A stretch of DNA of 64,000 nucleotides, taken from Galeruca laticollis. Its lineage: Eukaryota; Arthropoda; Insecta; Coleoptera; Chrysomelidae. This document shows positions 1-10,589 of this stretch, piece by piece. The number at the start of each line of letters is the position of its first letter. The first letter of the stretch is position 1. Both the position numbers and the translations under genes were made by a program. The stretch is from the NCBI GenBank assembly GCA_963921935.1, contig OY998175.1, positions 162,810,809-162,874,808 of the forward strand, given 5' to 3'. The notes under the pieces are model-generated. The model was given only the letters and a program-made list of their open reading frames with translations, ran no database searches and was not told the origin of the DNA.

Positions 1-218
1 ATAGCACAAAAATATAGTATTCCATAACTTTTAATACTTTAATACAATATTTGTTTCAATTTCACATTCCCATTATTATGCCTAGGTTACATATTTTATT
101 GCAGTATAGGTATAGGAAACTCAGTGTATTCTGTTGTGCCATCCCCACCTAAAATGTTTGCGCGCCAGCGTCTTTCTTTGGTTAATTTTCTCTCTGGTAT
201 TATTTTTTTTTGTTTTAG

Positions 219-459
219 ACGTCTGGCATTTCAACAAAACGAAGAACATTTTGCAAGAGGTCTCTCCGACAGCAATTTCCAAGATCCTCTTCACGATCTC
301 AGTTATTTAGATTTACCTTTACCTCTGAGACCAAGGCAAGCTAGAAAACCTGACGTTCCAAGACTGAAATTCGATAGACCTTTCATTTACTTCGTCAGAC
401 ATAATCCAACTGGGTTAATTTTACACATAGGTAGATTCAATCCAAGGTTACTGCCATGA
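219..459 (+). CDS. Serpin, C-terminal exon (partial gene)
   Basis: This is the final coding exon of a serine protease inhibitor of the serpin superfamily. It opens after a pyrimidine-rich tract ending in tttttgttttag (acceptor AG at 217-218) and runs in frame to a TGA at 457-459. The translated end has the serpin C-terminal signature: FDRPFIYFVRHNPTG, followed by ILHIGRFNP. In the family these segments form strands 4B and 5B behind the reactive-centre loop. The residues before them (roughly the first 50 of the exon) are unusually long for the stretch between reactive-centre loop and strand, and include a basic run (RPRQARK). The P1 residue cannot be assigned, because the preceding exon is outside the window. 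In-frame codons upstream of 219 are intron. The inhibitor class and target protease are not inferable. Confidence 0.88.
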
Positions 460-1484
460 AAACTATATTTAGATCAAATGAAAATCACGATGAACAAAAA
501 TATGTACGGGGTTCTTAAAAATATTTTTTTTAAATCATCTCTATGTTCCAAATCTATATCAAAGTGATCTACAAATGAAAATTTACTCAATGGACATTTT
601 TGGAACATAGAAAAATGTTGAAAGATCTCGGTTTAATTTTATTAGTACCCCTACAAATCTTATTTATAGTGAAAACGTGCATGAATGGAGTGAATGATTT
701 GATTACACATTATTTATGTGCGAATGGATTATGAATGTTCTAGATCATAGGCGCCGATTTACAATTTCATTTGAGTTAATAAATTGACAATAGTAAGTGA
801 TGAAAAAATTAAACAACGTAATGAAAATCAGACAATCTTAGTGAAACATATAGTATAAAATATCTCAGCCGTATTTAAGGTTTATTTATTTTCTTATTAG
901 GATGTAATAAATATCTGTAGCTTAAGGCACGTTGATCAACTTAAATCGATCGAAGTATCTAAAATCTACAATAATAATTTACTTGTGAACAAAGCTTTTA
1001 TAAATATTTCTGGAAAAACCTTGTGCCCTACTATTTTGAACAGATTTATTTTTTATACGTAAATATTCCCTTAGAAAAATAACTAAATGTATTAATCAAA
1101 ATCCCCTGTTTATTCATCAACATTCATTATAAGCAATTAGGTATTTTAAATTTGTTATATTTGAAACTGTCTAAAATTCTATGTCGGCGCCTATATGGAC
1201 TGCGTATAAAGTAAATTCCTCAAAATTGCAGTGACCATTGAAATAATTATTTCATTGTTATTAAAGATTGTTTGCAAAACAATACAATTTTTGCATTTTA
1301 ATGTTATTCTTCATGGGATACAAAGGTTTATGAAAAGTATAGTAACATCGTATCTTATCTTACTCGTTAATCCATAAGAGCCCAATTTTTTGTCATTTTT
1401 GAAATATGTATGCCATTTATTCTTGAACAAAACCATTTATTTGGGGTTTTGAAGAATTTGTTTTATAGTTTTTGAAAAAAATGG
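460..1484 (+). other. Serpin 3' UTR and flanking DNA
   Basis: No coding sequence is recognised. Candidate polyadenylation signals AATAAA occur at 778-783 and 906-911, downstream of the serpin stop. The rest is AT-rich and unassigned. Confidence 0.4.
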
Positions 1485-1559
1485 CGTTGCATACATGCAA
1501 CACTAGGCTATTTTGTAGGATATAAAACTTTAATTACAATTGTGTAAAGAGCTACATGC

Positions 1560-2187
1560 CATAATACAAAAAATAATGCACAACACCTCATTTTAAGTGA
1601 AACGTCATGTTACAGTCGATGCATAGACCAATAGTACATTTATTACACATGTGGTTCGTACAATGGATTTGGATCCCTCTCTAGCACCACCTATTTCAAA
1701 AGTTCAGTCAAATCTTATATTGTCACTAATTTTGTTATGTGTTATATAAAAAAGAAGATAGTCTTCCTAGACCTTTTGAAGATGTACCATATCTTAACAA
1801 ATACGTCTGAACAATGTCCCTTCTTAAATCAAGTTGAGTACACGAATTTTCTAATTTTTGTACAGAATCCTAGAATTTTCTATTCACACATCTGATTACC
1901 ATGTGAAAATACTCTACCACAATTTTTTGAAACAATTGGAACTGTCATACTTAGATATACAATGAAGCTGTGAGATGCTAACAAATTTTCTTTCCGATTT
2001 TGTAAATATTTGTTCAGTTCCACACCATATATACTGGTACTACTGTAACAACACAGTTATCTACGGTATGGTATTATAAATCTCCTTGTATTTAACTATG
2101 TCATAAATTTCAGCAGGTAGTTGAAGTTGTCTACCAGGCAATTTGTTTATATCAGCATCCTCCTCATCTCCAGAGTCTTCATAGTAG
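1560..2187 (-). pseudogene. piggyBac-like transposase fragment
   Basis: The reverse strand reads, across several frame changes, an acidic N-terminal stretch (DSGDEEDADINKLPGRQL), then a C-terminal piece with LDLRRDIVQTYLLRYG, then a Cys-containing tail (CIDCNMTFHLK). The latter two resemble the LDFRREI...YL..YG segment and Cys-rich C-terminus of piggyBac transposases. The catalytic core between them is missing, so the copy is dead. Identification rests on recognition of these short motifs only. Confidence 0.5.
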
Positions 2188-2402
2188 AGATGAGCATTTA
2201 ACGTGATTCACGTCGTGTCACTATAAGTGACGCGGATAGTTCGCTGCATTTACTCCAGCGCAGCATGACATAGAGTACGGTTGAATTTATCTAATTTTTT
2301 CGGGAGTTTCTGGTCTTAGGATTTACGTCGTAGCGAGTTTAACGTAATTAGAGTGCGGGTGTTTCTGTGTATTTTTGACAATTATTATATAAACTGTGAA
2401 CT

Positions 2403-2935
2403 ATGGAGGTGGTCTTCAATTTAATTAATGTGAAGAGATTTTTTAAATATTCACACGAAGAAAAGATATAATTAAAAGCAATAGGTGGGCCATTACCAGA
2501 TATCACTATTGAAACTGGTGTAAGTAGAGGAAAAAGTTATATCCGTTAATTTAGTAGAGATATTTATTCAAAAAACGAATGGATTTGTGAATGTAACAAA
2601 AAAATGCTTTATATTGTTTTCCCTGCTTACTTTTTGGTGGCGATAAAGCTTGGACAGAAATAGTGGTCACGGATCTAGAACATTGAGTTTGAATAAAAAG
2701 ACACGAAAATTCTAAAAGCCATCTTCATAATTGTATGGAATTTTCGTTACTAGGGTCAACTAATATTATGGCTCAATTAGATTCGGCTTATTGGTTAAAT
2801 ATACAGAAACATAATGAAAACGTGTCGAAGAATCGATATATTTTATCAAAAATTATTAATTTAGGTAAATTTTGTGAAGCATTTGAATTGGCTCTTCAGG
2901 GACGTAATGAGAGCGATACTTCCGAGAATCCGGCA
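2403..2935 (+). pseudogene. hAT-like transposase with N-terminal TTF-type zinc finger, fragment
   Basis: An ATG at 2403 starts a reading frame that must be followed through at least three frameshifts or stops. The recovered pieces include CFPCLLFGGDKAW (about 2617-2655), SHLHNCMEFSLLGSTNI (about 2719-2767) and, in one open stretch from 2735, YWLNIQKHNENVSKNRYIL and AFELALQGRNESD. This order is typical of the zf-TTF / DUF4371 N-terminal half of hAT-superfamily transposases, known from ZMYM-like and 52-kDa-repressor-like proteins. The homology stops near 2935, before the catalytic domain, where it abuts the minus-strand DUF7869-type gene. The copy is non-functional. Confidence 0.65.
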
Positions 2936-2959
2936 ATATATAGTGCATCACTTGGTTTA

Positions 2960-4690
2960 TTTCGCGGTGCAGTTCTTTTTTTCTTCTTCCATTCATAAAA
3001 GTTATTCAGCTCTACGACAGTTACATTTTTTCTAGCCGTATCAACTACAGTTTTTATATGTCTGAAGTCATATACGTCTCTGACCTGTGCTAGATGTTTT
3101 GCAATGTTGCCATGAATACCATCTGCACTCATATGAGTCTGACCTTTAATTAAATATATCTAAAAGTAATGCTATTAGGACCTCGTTCTTGATTTACAAG
3201 GATTACAAATGCCGTACACATAATCCAGTTTTTGTTTTGGGCCGTGCAGTTATCGGCCCAAAATACAAAGTCGGTGGTATCTCGTTCTGTTTCTATTATT
3301 GCCACAACGAAATCTACAATGTTATGTGCATTTCAACCGGCGATACCTTCGTGCCACATCACACATAATTTTTATTGATTGGGTTCTTATGTAGTGCTGC
3401 GAAAGTCTCGTTAAATACAACAAGTCTACTTGTAAAATAACTGTCTTTAAATGAAGGCTTATTTGGAATTAGTAATTCCGTATATTTTTGTTGTTGGATT
3501 GTCTGTAATTTTACTGTCGTCTGTGTATTTGTTGGTAGCTTTAGTTTCATGTAGAGTCAATTTTTCCTTTATATTCTTTACTGCTGCGTCGTTATTTATT
3601 ACTGCCTTCTTTCACCTGCGTTTCCAAGGCGAGGCATTCGTCACAAGTGTCTGAAATAGGCATACACTGAGATATATTCTGTAAGTTTATTTTTTACACA
3701 CCATTGGGATATTTTGAATAGAAATCTTGGAATATCGATTGTACAGTAAGTTTTCGTGGTAGATACCATATATTAGGAGCATTATGTCTTCTATAATGAG
3801 CTACAGTTGGGTGGAAGCTATCAATATGCTCTTTTATCAGTTCACGATTACAAGTAAGTTTTGCATCAACTTCTCTATTCTCCTTCACTGCTGCATATCC
3901 CTCCTGTTTTTTCATGGCATGGCATAATTCTGTCAAGACAGAATCGTTTTGTATAACCCAAGGTAATAAGTAAAAATAAGCGACAAACCGTAAACTGAAA
4001 TTATTTTGTGGCAACAAATATAGACGACTACATTTTTTCTTATAGCTATCGTTATTAGCTTGGGCTGTCGTTCTTGTTTTAATATATGTCAGATGCACGT
4101 TTTTTGCCAACCATTTTCGTCAATTTCTATAATTAAGAGACCAATAAGTATCCCATACTATATTGCGTTTTTCTTGTGTAAATTTATGACATCTTTTTCG
4201 GCATTTTCCTTGGCAACATGGCCTTATCGGGTGCTTTTTCTTCTCCCTATTTACTTTTTGTTCACTGCTTAATACAGGTCTCTTCAGAGCCGCTTTACGT
4301 CTTCTATTTTTACCTACTCCACTTACTTGGACTATTTCATTACTAGCAGTATTTACAGTGCCGTGTATAGTCTTGTCATATATTTACCGTAGTGGCAACT
4401 TCTCGGATATCTTCTAATATGTCATCATCTTCAATAAGAGGTCACTGTGTAGTTATTGGTACTAATATACCATCAGTGTTTTCAGGCATTTCGTAAGACA
4501 TCTCTTGATATTTATTTGGAAAAGTATGCACATTGTCCTGATCACTATTATGGCTAGTGTTAACCTCCATTTGAAAATCGGGATCTGCAACACTGTCGTC
4601 GTTTGATATTGAAGTGTTGGTGTTGTAATTACTAACTGCATCCGAAGTATGTTCCTCTTTGCTAAAGGGCCTGGAAAAAATATCCACCAT
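2960..4690 (-). pseudogene. DUF7869-type transposon protein, degenerate
   Basis: Minus-strand reading gives most of a protein of the DUF7869 type, which is common in arthropod transposon-rich genomes and of unknown function. From N to C: a Ser/Asp-rich start (MVDIFSRPF at 4690); a Cys-rich block with CCQGKCRKRCHKFTQEKR and W.TYW.L (about 4230-4130), then an in-frame stop; IKEHIDSFHPTVAHYRRHN and LPRKLTVQSIFQDFY (about 3835-3710); a C-x2-C segment (CDECLALETQV, about 3640); MWHEGIAG and the RNase H-like motif DNCTAQNKNW (about 3260-3225); and MSADGIHGNI with the YDF motif (3132-3040). Stops and frameshifts interrupt it. It lies opposite in strand to, and abuts, the hAT fragment. No catalytic role is proven for the family. 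Confidence 0.65.
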
Positions 4691-5424
4691 TACCTTTTAA
4701 CAGTCAAATAGTTCTAAAACATTAATTTTTTGATTTTTTTAGTAATTTGACTATTTGTAATCTATTCGGTAAGGTACAGAAATTTGGGAAATCTGGCAAC
4801 ATTATTGAGGCCACTAAATTGACATAACCTCAATGCGGTTCTAGATTCACGTCTTAAAATTTAAAAGTAATATACAAATCAGTTAGTTACTTACATTTGT
4901 GTATTGCACATCTCCAGTATTCGTGTATTGGACTTTGTTATTTACTTTAATCGGTAACAAAATCACGCACGTGGTGAGATAATGAATCATGATAAAGAAA
5001 AGGAGTTTCAAACGGCTGTTGCCACGTCTGCGACTGGTTGTACAATAATATTAGTAGTTATAATTTTAAACAAACTTAAAACACAGCATCTACTTATAAC
5101 CACGCTAAAACTTATAACTGGTATATACTGTGTTTTACTGTGGTATTTTTAAAGAATTAATGTAGATACTGTGTTTGAGGGTAGTCAAACTATGATTTCT
5201 AATACAGATAGAACGTTCAAACGCAGCATATAACATGCGTAAGGACCAAGTATGTGGTAACATGTCGGAAAGTGAATTTTGATTTTTTTGTTGGTTACTG
5301 TGTTTTTCCTTGGAGCAGCCGATTTGGAGAGCTACCTCGAGAGTAAAACCTTTACTGAAAATGAAAAATCTAAATTACTAAATAGTGTACATACTACAAC
5401 GACCTAGCGTTGCATATATGTAAC

Positions 5425-6354
5425 AGGCCTAAATAAGATGTGTTTATAAGCGCGAAAACAAAAACTAGAAAAATGAACATAACTGCAAACTATGAAATAT
5501 ATACTCAAACTTTTAATAAAAATAAATTCGTTAACAATTATAGTAAATTACACAAGTATAGTACTTACTCCAACTTGATGTCCATATCTAAAAAGTATGC
5601 ACACACCATTTGTATTCCAGTATCTAAACAACAAAAAATATGTTCGTTGTACAAATGCAAGTATAGGCTTTTATGGGTTAAACTGCAAACTGCAATTTTT
5701 GGTGGAATGAAATTTTATTTGACTTCGAAGTACAATTGAAACATTTACTGAAACTGTTCTTGCACTTCTGTGTTGATTATAATTTTTTATGTGTTTTTTT
5801 TCTATTAATGCTGTTGAATATGATACAAAATATTAACTTGAAGATAATAAATATTGCTGGTTACTCTATTTATAAAAATAATCCTATGAAATTGTTGGTT
5901 TTATCTGCTTCATGTTTGAGAAGTCTGGCCTCATTACCAGAACTCATTATGTTGTTTTAAAAAATACAACTAGTTTGAGAAGACAAATTCTGGCCGAAAG
6001 GTCGTGTTAGATCAGAGTGAAAGGGTCTAATGTGTTCTAAAGAGTCTAAATTTGTAGAAGATATAGAAGACAAGAGGGCCAGGGGACGGTAAGCTGCTGG
6101 AAGACTCTCCTCAGTTATAAAATGCTGTGAGGTTGTCGTTGTTAAGATTCGCGTACAGCTATGATCGATCATGTCGCTATATGAGTTTTAAGTATCAGCC
6201 AGGTTGCTATATCAAAATACTTACGCATGTGATAACAGGTCCGTAAATAGAATTTTCAGATTGCAACTATTTTTATTTAACATGTGCTCATCGTTTTACT
6301 CTAGAGACCAAGGAAAATGGGAGTAATTTGGTATAGCCCAGTCAAAGTAGACAT
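5425..6354. other. Unassigned AT-rich interval
   Basis: Only short chance reading frames are present (for example 5440-5960). No conserved motif, tandem repeat or RNA gene is recognised. Confidence 0.3.
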
Positions 6355-6935
6355 ATGCTTCCCGAAAAAACGTCCAAAGCTGGAAACTCTTTTAGTAACT
6401 TTAGAGGGTCCCAAATAAGAGACCTGTGAGTTTGCGACGGATTCCGGCTTCTGCTTAAGTTTTGAGAGTAAAAAAAACCTCCGAATTTTAGCACATGTTT
6501 AAATTTTTGGCGTATAACTCCTAAATGACGCAAAATACAAAAAGTTGTATTCGAAGCTTCTTTAAAGAACCTTAAATACCGAGTTGAATGGTGTTTGAGT
6601 TGTCAAATTTGATCTACCGGCTTAGCCACAATCGATTTCTGAAGTTGGGCCATTTTTAAAAACTTCGTCAAAAGTTAATTCTTTGTTTAGCTTTCGCCTT
6701 ACAACTCCTCAATAATGCATCCTACATAAATATTTACTCTGAGCTTGTTTAAAGTAAATTCAATTCCGCATGGAATAGTGTTCAGTTCAACAAGATTGAC
6801 CCACACATTTAGCCGCAATCGCGCTTAACTTGGGCCATATTTTACCAACTTGGCAAAAAGTTTATTCTTTGTTTATTTTTCGGCTTATACAACTCCAAAA
6901 CGACGAATACTACAAAAAGTTGTTTTACTCGTAGC
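6355..6935 (+). repeat. Left inverted arm with 188-bp tandem subunits
   Basis: Three diverged copies of a 188-bp unit (marker positions 6513, 6701, 6889). The outer portion matches the reverse complement of 7945-8365. Confidence 0.65.
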
Positions 6936-7265
6936 TTGTGTGACCGTTTGTGGGACAGTGGGACACCTCTGTCCTACTTCATATTTTGCTATATTATTCC
7001 TTTTATTCAGGCGATTTATTCCTTTTATTGGGTCCGCATCGAGACACTCCAAAATGATGTTATGGGTTTCAAAATATAAGAAGGCATTATAATGAATAAT
7101 GTTTTATTGAAGGTAACAACAGGTGTATACTTAAAAACAATAACGGTATTAATCGTGTACATAAAATATCATAATATGAAATATGTACAATGTAATCATG
7201 TTGGCGATATATTTCGCCGTTTGGGAAAAAACGGTCGCTTTTCGCCGATCACGTAAACTAGGCCC

Positions 7266-7930
7266 TCATCCTTGGAATCTTGAGAATGGGGATTCATTTT
7301 TTAGTTCTCCTTCGATGACATCAATCTCCTCGTCATACTGGGTAGCATCCAATTTACTAACCTCCTTGTCTTCAGGGATGGAATTGAGGCATGCGTGCCC
7401 TTTGAAGGTTATACAGATGGTGGTGCATTTTATCCCTGCCTTCCTACAGGAGCATGATGAGCACAATATGGAGTTGAGAAGTACTTGTGGGGCCGGTGGA
7501 TCAGTCGTTGTAGTGCTGGACCTGTAAATAAGCTCTGAAGAAGTGCTGTCACGCAGCCGCTTCTGTAGGTGGTAAGGACGCCAAGGCAAAATTCTTTTTC
7601 AGAAGCGACCTCTGGAATAGGCCAAACCTCACTTAATTGAGGGACTTACTACGACTACGACAAAACAGCGGCGTAGTCGGAGCTCTCTAAATTTCTTAGC
7701 AGCTGTTGTGAGGGCTGTGTAGATTGTATCGAAATGTGAGGGACGGGATCTAATGAACGGGAGGCACAGTATACATGAGGTGTTGTAAGACTCATTTGAT
7801 GTGATGTTCTCCATGAAGCCGCTCCACCCTGGAAGGTCGATATCATTCCACTTCCCAAGCTACCAGATCAAATCTGCTGACTTTGGCAGTACTTTTCTCT
7901 CCACGCTGTCAGCCATGATCTTCACAGCCA
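7266..7930 (-). pseudogene. Cys-rich transposon-associated protein, degenerate
   Basis: Minus-strand reading from about 7930 gives WNDIDLPGWSGFMENIT, then CILCLPFIRSRPSHFDTIYT. After a deletion and frameshift it gives LPPTEAAA.QHFFRAYLQVQ (about 7600-7540) and a Cys-rich C-terminus, CSSCSCRKAGIKCTTIC (about 7475-7425). This order matches a widespread, functionally uncharacterised arthropod protein family: a conserved PPS.(Y/F)DT(I/V)YT segment, an LPPT..AA...H..R.Y.Q.Q segment, and a terminal CxCRKxGLxC metal-binding-like tail. I recognise the family pattern but not a defined function. The middle is missing, so the gene is dead. It sits inside the fold-back element and may be its former coding cargo. 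Confidence 0.55.
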
Positions 7931-7944
7931 GGGTAGCTAAATCA

Positions 7945-8365
7945 CTAAACTAAACACTATCCAACGCGGAATTAAATTTTCTTTAAACAAGCTTAGAGTA
8001 AATATGGGATAGGATGCATCATTTAGGAGATTTAAGACGAAAACTAAACAAAGAATCAACTTTTTGACCAAGTTTGTAAAAATGGACTTCAGAAATGAAT
8101 TGTGGTTAAACCCGTAGACCAAATTTAACAAACTCAACACCATTCGACGCGGAATTTATTGTTCTTTAAACATGCTTGGATTACAACTTTCTGTATTATG
8201 CCTCGTTTAGGAGTTAAACGCGAAAAATTTAAACATGTGCGAAAATTCCGCAGTTTTTTACTCTCAAAACTTAAGCAGAAGCCAGAATTCGTCGCAAACT
8301 CTTATTTGGAACCTTCTTAAGGTATTAAAACACTTTCCGGCCTTGGACGATTTTTCGGGAAGCAC
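7945..8365 (-). repeat. Right inverted arm
   Basis: Reverse complement of the left arm with scattered substitutions and small indels. Both copies show ATGCATCCTA and TAATTCCGC or AATTCCGC motifs at corresponding places. Confidence 0.65.
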
Positions 8366-8976
8366 GGAATTTTTTTTATCTAATTTGCCTACATTAGTAG
8401 TGAAGCTACGGAGTGTTTGGAAAATTTGTAGTTACAATTTTTGTGGTAATTGCGCATTCTATTGTAAATTAACTGGATATTTCGTATTTTGGGCTACTTT
8501 GTATTCACCAGATTTCATAACAGGTGTTTCCTAATGAATGGGAGTTTTGTTAAAATGTTTCTGTTTTATATTTCCGGCCAGAAACTTTTAAAACTGAGGT
8601 TAATGTTGGAAAATGTGAATTAATTTTTTACGATTACAGGTTAATGTTGTTTTCAAAAAATAGGTATCATTTTTCTTCTGTAATTTTAGGATACGTCTGT
8701 CGTTTCTGTCATGATTTGTCTTGATGATGATTAGAATTTTGTTGAAATAAAATATAAATTAAAAAAAATACTTGTTTTTATAACCCTAACCCATTTTTAA
8801 GAACCGTATATAAAAATAACTTAGTTGCCTCTAATGAGGCAGAAATGAAAAGGGCAAAGTTAAACAACGTTTAGTCATTACTTACCTATTGTATCAGTTA
8901 TGTATATTTTAGAGTGTCTATTCGATTTTTGTGTTGTGAAAAATGCGGCGTCCATGAGTTCATTCTGAAACTAGTA
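8366..8976. other. Unassigned interval
   Basis: AT-rich sequence with no recognisable gene. It ends at the TA dinucleotide (8975-8976) that flanks the following mariner element. Confidence 0.3.
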
Positions 8977-9006
8977 CAGTATCCGCCAAAATAAACAGTA
9001 CCGAAA
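8977..9006 (+). repeat. Left terminal inverted repeat
   Basis: 30 bp beginning CAGTATCCGCCAAAATAAAC. It matches the reverse complement of 10251-10280 except at position 2. Confidence 0.92.
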
Positions 9007-9013
9007 ATAAAAA

Positions 9014-10144
9014 TTAATTTTTAATTTCTGTAATGTAAGTGTTCAAAATGTTCACCATTTCGACGCAAACAAGCTTCATATCGATTTTGTCAATAAACAT
9101 ATTTATAAAAAGTGGTTTATGTAACTGCCGAAAAATATTTTGAATTCCTTCCCGCAGTTCGGCAATATTCGCCGGCGGATTTTCCGAGTGAAATATTTTG
9201 TCCTTCGTTATGCCCCAAATGTATGCGTCAGGTGGCGTCAGATCAGGTGAATGAGAAGGATATTCGAAGTCTGTTCCCCGAGAAATTATTCTATTATCAA
9301 AATGCTGACGGAGTAAGTCTAAGGTGCGCACAGCTGTATGGCTCGTTGCACCATCTTGTTGGAACCATTGTGTGCGAAACTGTAGATTTCGTACACGGCA
9401 AAAGTTATTTAGATCTCTCACAAAAGGTATAATGATGTTCTCTCTATAACGCTCTTGGTTGACAGTAAGTGGATTCTGATTATCATCTTCAACGAAATAA
9501 GGACCAATCATTCCATGACCAGATACCGCGCACCAAACGGTAACTCGAAGACTGTGGAGTGGTTTCTCTACAATGACATCAGGACGTTCAAATCCAAGGA
9601 ATCTGGTTGTTTGTCGATTAATATAGCCGCTAAGATAAACGTGACTCTCGTCTGAAAACCATATGTTTTTCAAAAATTCGTGATCTTCGTAAATTAAACT
9701 CAACATGCGACCACAGTAAATTTCTCTTACAGCTTTGTCCGCAGCATTTAGTCGTTGTCCAACTTTAATACGGTATGGATAACCACCAAATGATTTGAAC
9801 ATGCGACGTAAAGACGTTTCACTAATGTTGAGTTTACATGCAGTTCTTACAAGACTTCTTTGAGGTGATTGCACAACTTGGTTAAAAACACGTCCTTCAT
9901 TTTCGTTAGTGCATACTGTTTTTCGACGACCTGAAGAACCTTTACGTTGACACAATACACTACCAGTGCGACGATATTTTTCAACAACAGCTAACATCAC
10001 ACTTTTACTAGGAGCTGCTTTATTAAATTTTTGTTGATATTTTATTGACACCTGTTCTAAGCTTGGACCATCATTACGACCTTTTCCGTATGAACGAAAA
10101 TAATGCTCTACCAAAAAAACTTTTTCTTCCGTTGTTAGAACCAT
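9014..10144 (-). CDS. Tc1/mariner DD41D transposase, full length
   Basis: A 376-residue cut-and-paste transposase that would bind the element's inverted repeats and catalyse excision and integration at TA. Residues 1-115 form the N-terminal helix-turn-helix DNA-binding region: FLVEHYFRSYG is typical of the DUF4817-type start, with a second helix-turn-helix around 85-115. The catalytic region has D165 (IWFSDESH), D264 (WFQQDGATSH) and D306 (SPDLTPPDAYIWG). The spacing between the second and third acidic residues is 41, which places it in the DD41D (rosa/Visitor-like) group rather than classical DD34D mariners. The start at 10144 leaves about 107 bp to the right repeat, and the stop lies 8 bp inside the left repeat. 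No stop or frameshift is seen, so it could be active. Confidence 0.93.
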   Translation of the reverse strand: MVLTTEEKVFLVEHYFRSYGKGRNDGPSLEQVSIKYQQKFNKAAPSKSVMLAVVEKYRRTGSVLCQRKGSSGRRKTVCTNENEGRVFNQVVQSPQRSLVRTACKLNISETSLRRMFKSFGGYPYRIKVGQRLNAADKAVREIYCGRMLSLIYEDHEFLKNIWFSDESHVYLSGYINRQTTRFLGFERPDVIVEKPLHSLRVTVWCAVSGHGMIGPYFVEDDNQNPLTVNQERYRENIIIPFVRDLNNFCRVRNLQFRTQWFQQDGATSHTAVRTLDLLRQHFDNRIISRGTDFEYPSHSPDLTPPDAYIWGITKDKIFHSENPPANIAELREGIQNIFRQLHKPLFINMFIDKIDMKLVCVEMVNILNTYITEIKN

Positions 10145-10250
10145 TTTTAAATCAAATTTAACTGCAGCGTACTATTAATATATCAACTAATGACAATTAA
10201 GTCAAATATGACAAATCCATATTACATAAACAACTCCACAGCACTCTCTG

Positions 10251-10280
10251 TTTCGGTACTGTTTATTTTGGCGGATACCG
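10251..10280 (-). repeat. Right terminal inverted repeat
   Basis: Reads CGGTATCCGCCAAAATAAAC inward on the minus strand. It is followed outward by TA. Confidence 0.92.
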
Positions 10281-10316
10281 TACTTCACTGGTGGTCGTTG
10301 TACCAATAGTCGACAA

Positions 10317-10589
10317 ATGTTTCGCCCTAATGGGAAACAAATTATATTAATTGTTTATACTTTCCTTCTGGAACCTGGAATGTCCAAGGATCAAGCTGTG
10401 CAGGAAATTGCCTCTTTAACAAAAACACCGTATTCCACAGTGTTTAAAATAGTAAGTAACCATATTTAAAAAAAAAGAAAGAGACTAAAAGACTTTGGCG
10501 ATTCAAGGAAACTAGATCGCTGTGATGTAGATATAATTCGAAGCAGAATATATACCGTTAAGTTGGGTGAATTTAGCCACCAGAGTTGA
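10317..10589 (+). pseudogene. DDE (IS630/Tc1-like) transposase, N-terminal fragment
   Basis: An ATG at 10317 opens MFRPNGKQIILIVYTFLL, then SKDQAVQEIASLTKTPYST and, after a frameshift, KKRKRLKDFGDSRKLDR and DIIRSRIYTVKLGE before a stop. This resembles the N-terminal helix-turn-helix region of an insect DDE transposase family whose C-terminal half is seen at 26130-26947. Everything downstream is missing. The intact mariner element ends 37 bp upstream of the ATG. Confidence 0.5.

Larger units (their letters stand above)
1486..5424 (-). mobile_element. piggyBac-like element, broken up by later insertions
   Basis: The interval is bounded by near-identical palindromic motifs, GTTGCATACATGCAAC at 1486-1501 and GTTGCATATATGTAAC at 5409-5424, each with CTAGG on its inner or outer side in inverted orientation. 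Between them are pieces of a piggyBac-type transposase on the minus strand (about 2187-1560, and possibly 5390-5300), interrupted by a hAT-like fragment and a DUF7869-type gene. Flanking TTAA duplications are not recognisable, so the exact ends are uncertain. Confidence 0.5.
6355..8365. mobile_element. Fold-back-like element with long inverted arms
   Basis: The arm at about 6355-6810 is repeated in reverse complement at about 7945-8365, for example GGCTTCTGCTTAAGTTTTGA on plus at 6460-6479 and its complement near 8285. The left arm is itself built from tandem units: the motif (A/T)(A/C)AACTCC recurs at 6513, 6701 and 6889, exactly 188 bp apart. Long inverted repeats made of tandem subrepeats recall fold-back (FB-type) elements. 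The centre holds a decayed Cys-rich transposon gene on the minus strand. Target-site duplications were not found. Confidence 0.6.
8977..10280 (-). mobile_element. Intact Tc1/mariner-superfamily transposon (DD41D type)
   Basis: The 1304-bp element is flanked by TA on both sides (8975-8976 and 10281-10282), the target duplication expected for this superfamily. Its 30-bp terminal inverted repeats differ at one position; they begin CAGTATCCGCC or CGGTATCCGCC. One uninterrupted transposase gene fills the interior on the minus strand. Near-identical termini and an open reading frame suggest a young insertion. Confidence 0.92.

Noticed and set aside
4060..4272. Plus-strand 70-codon frame
   Set aside because: Shadow of the Cys-rich N-terminal block of the minus-strand DUF7869-type gene.
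2188..4930. Possible inverted ends of the hAT element (GAGATGAGCATTTAACGTGA versus GAGATGTGCAATACACAAAT)
   Set aside because: Too dissimilar beyond the first few bases and no 8-bp duplication was seen.
7183..7527. 114-codon plus-strand frame
   Set aside because: Antisense shadow of the Cys-rich transposon protein on minus.
8782..8792. AACCCTAACCC resembling telomere repeat
   Set aside because: Less than two full copies in AT-rich DNA, and most insects use TTAGG instead; chance is enough.
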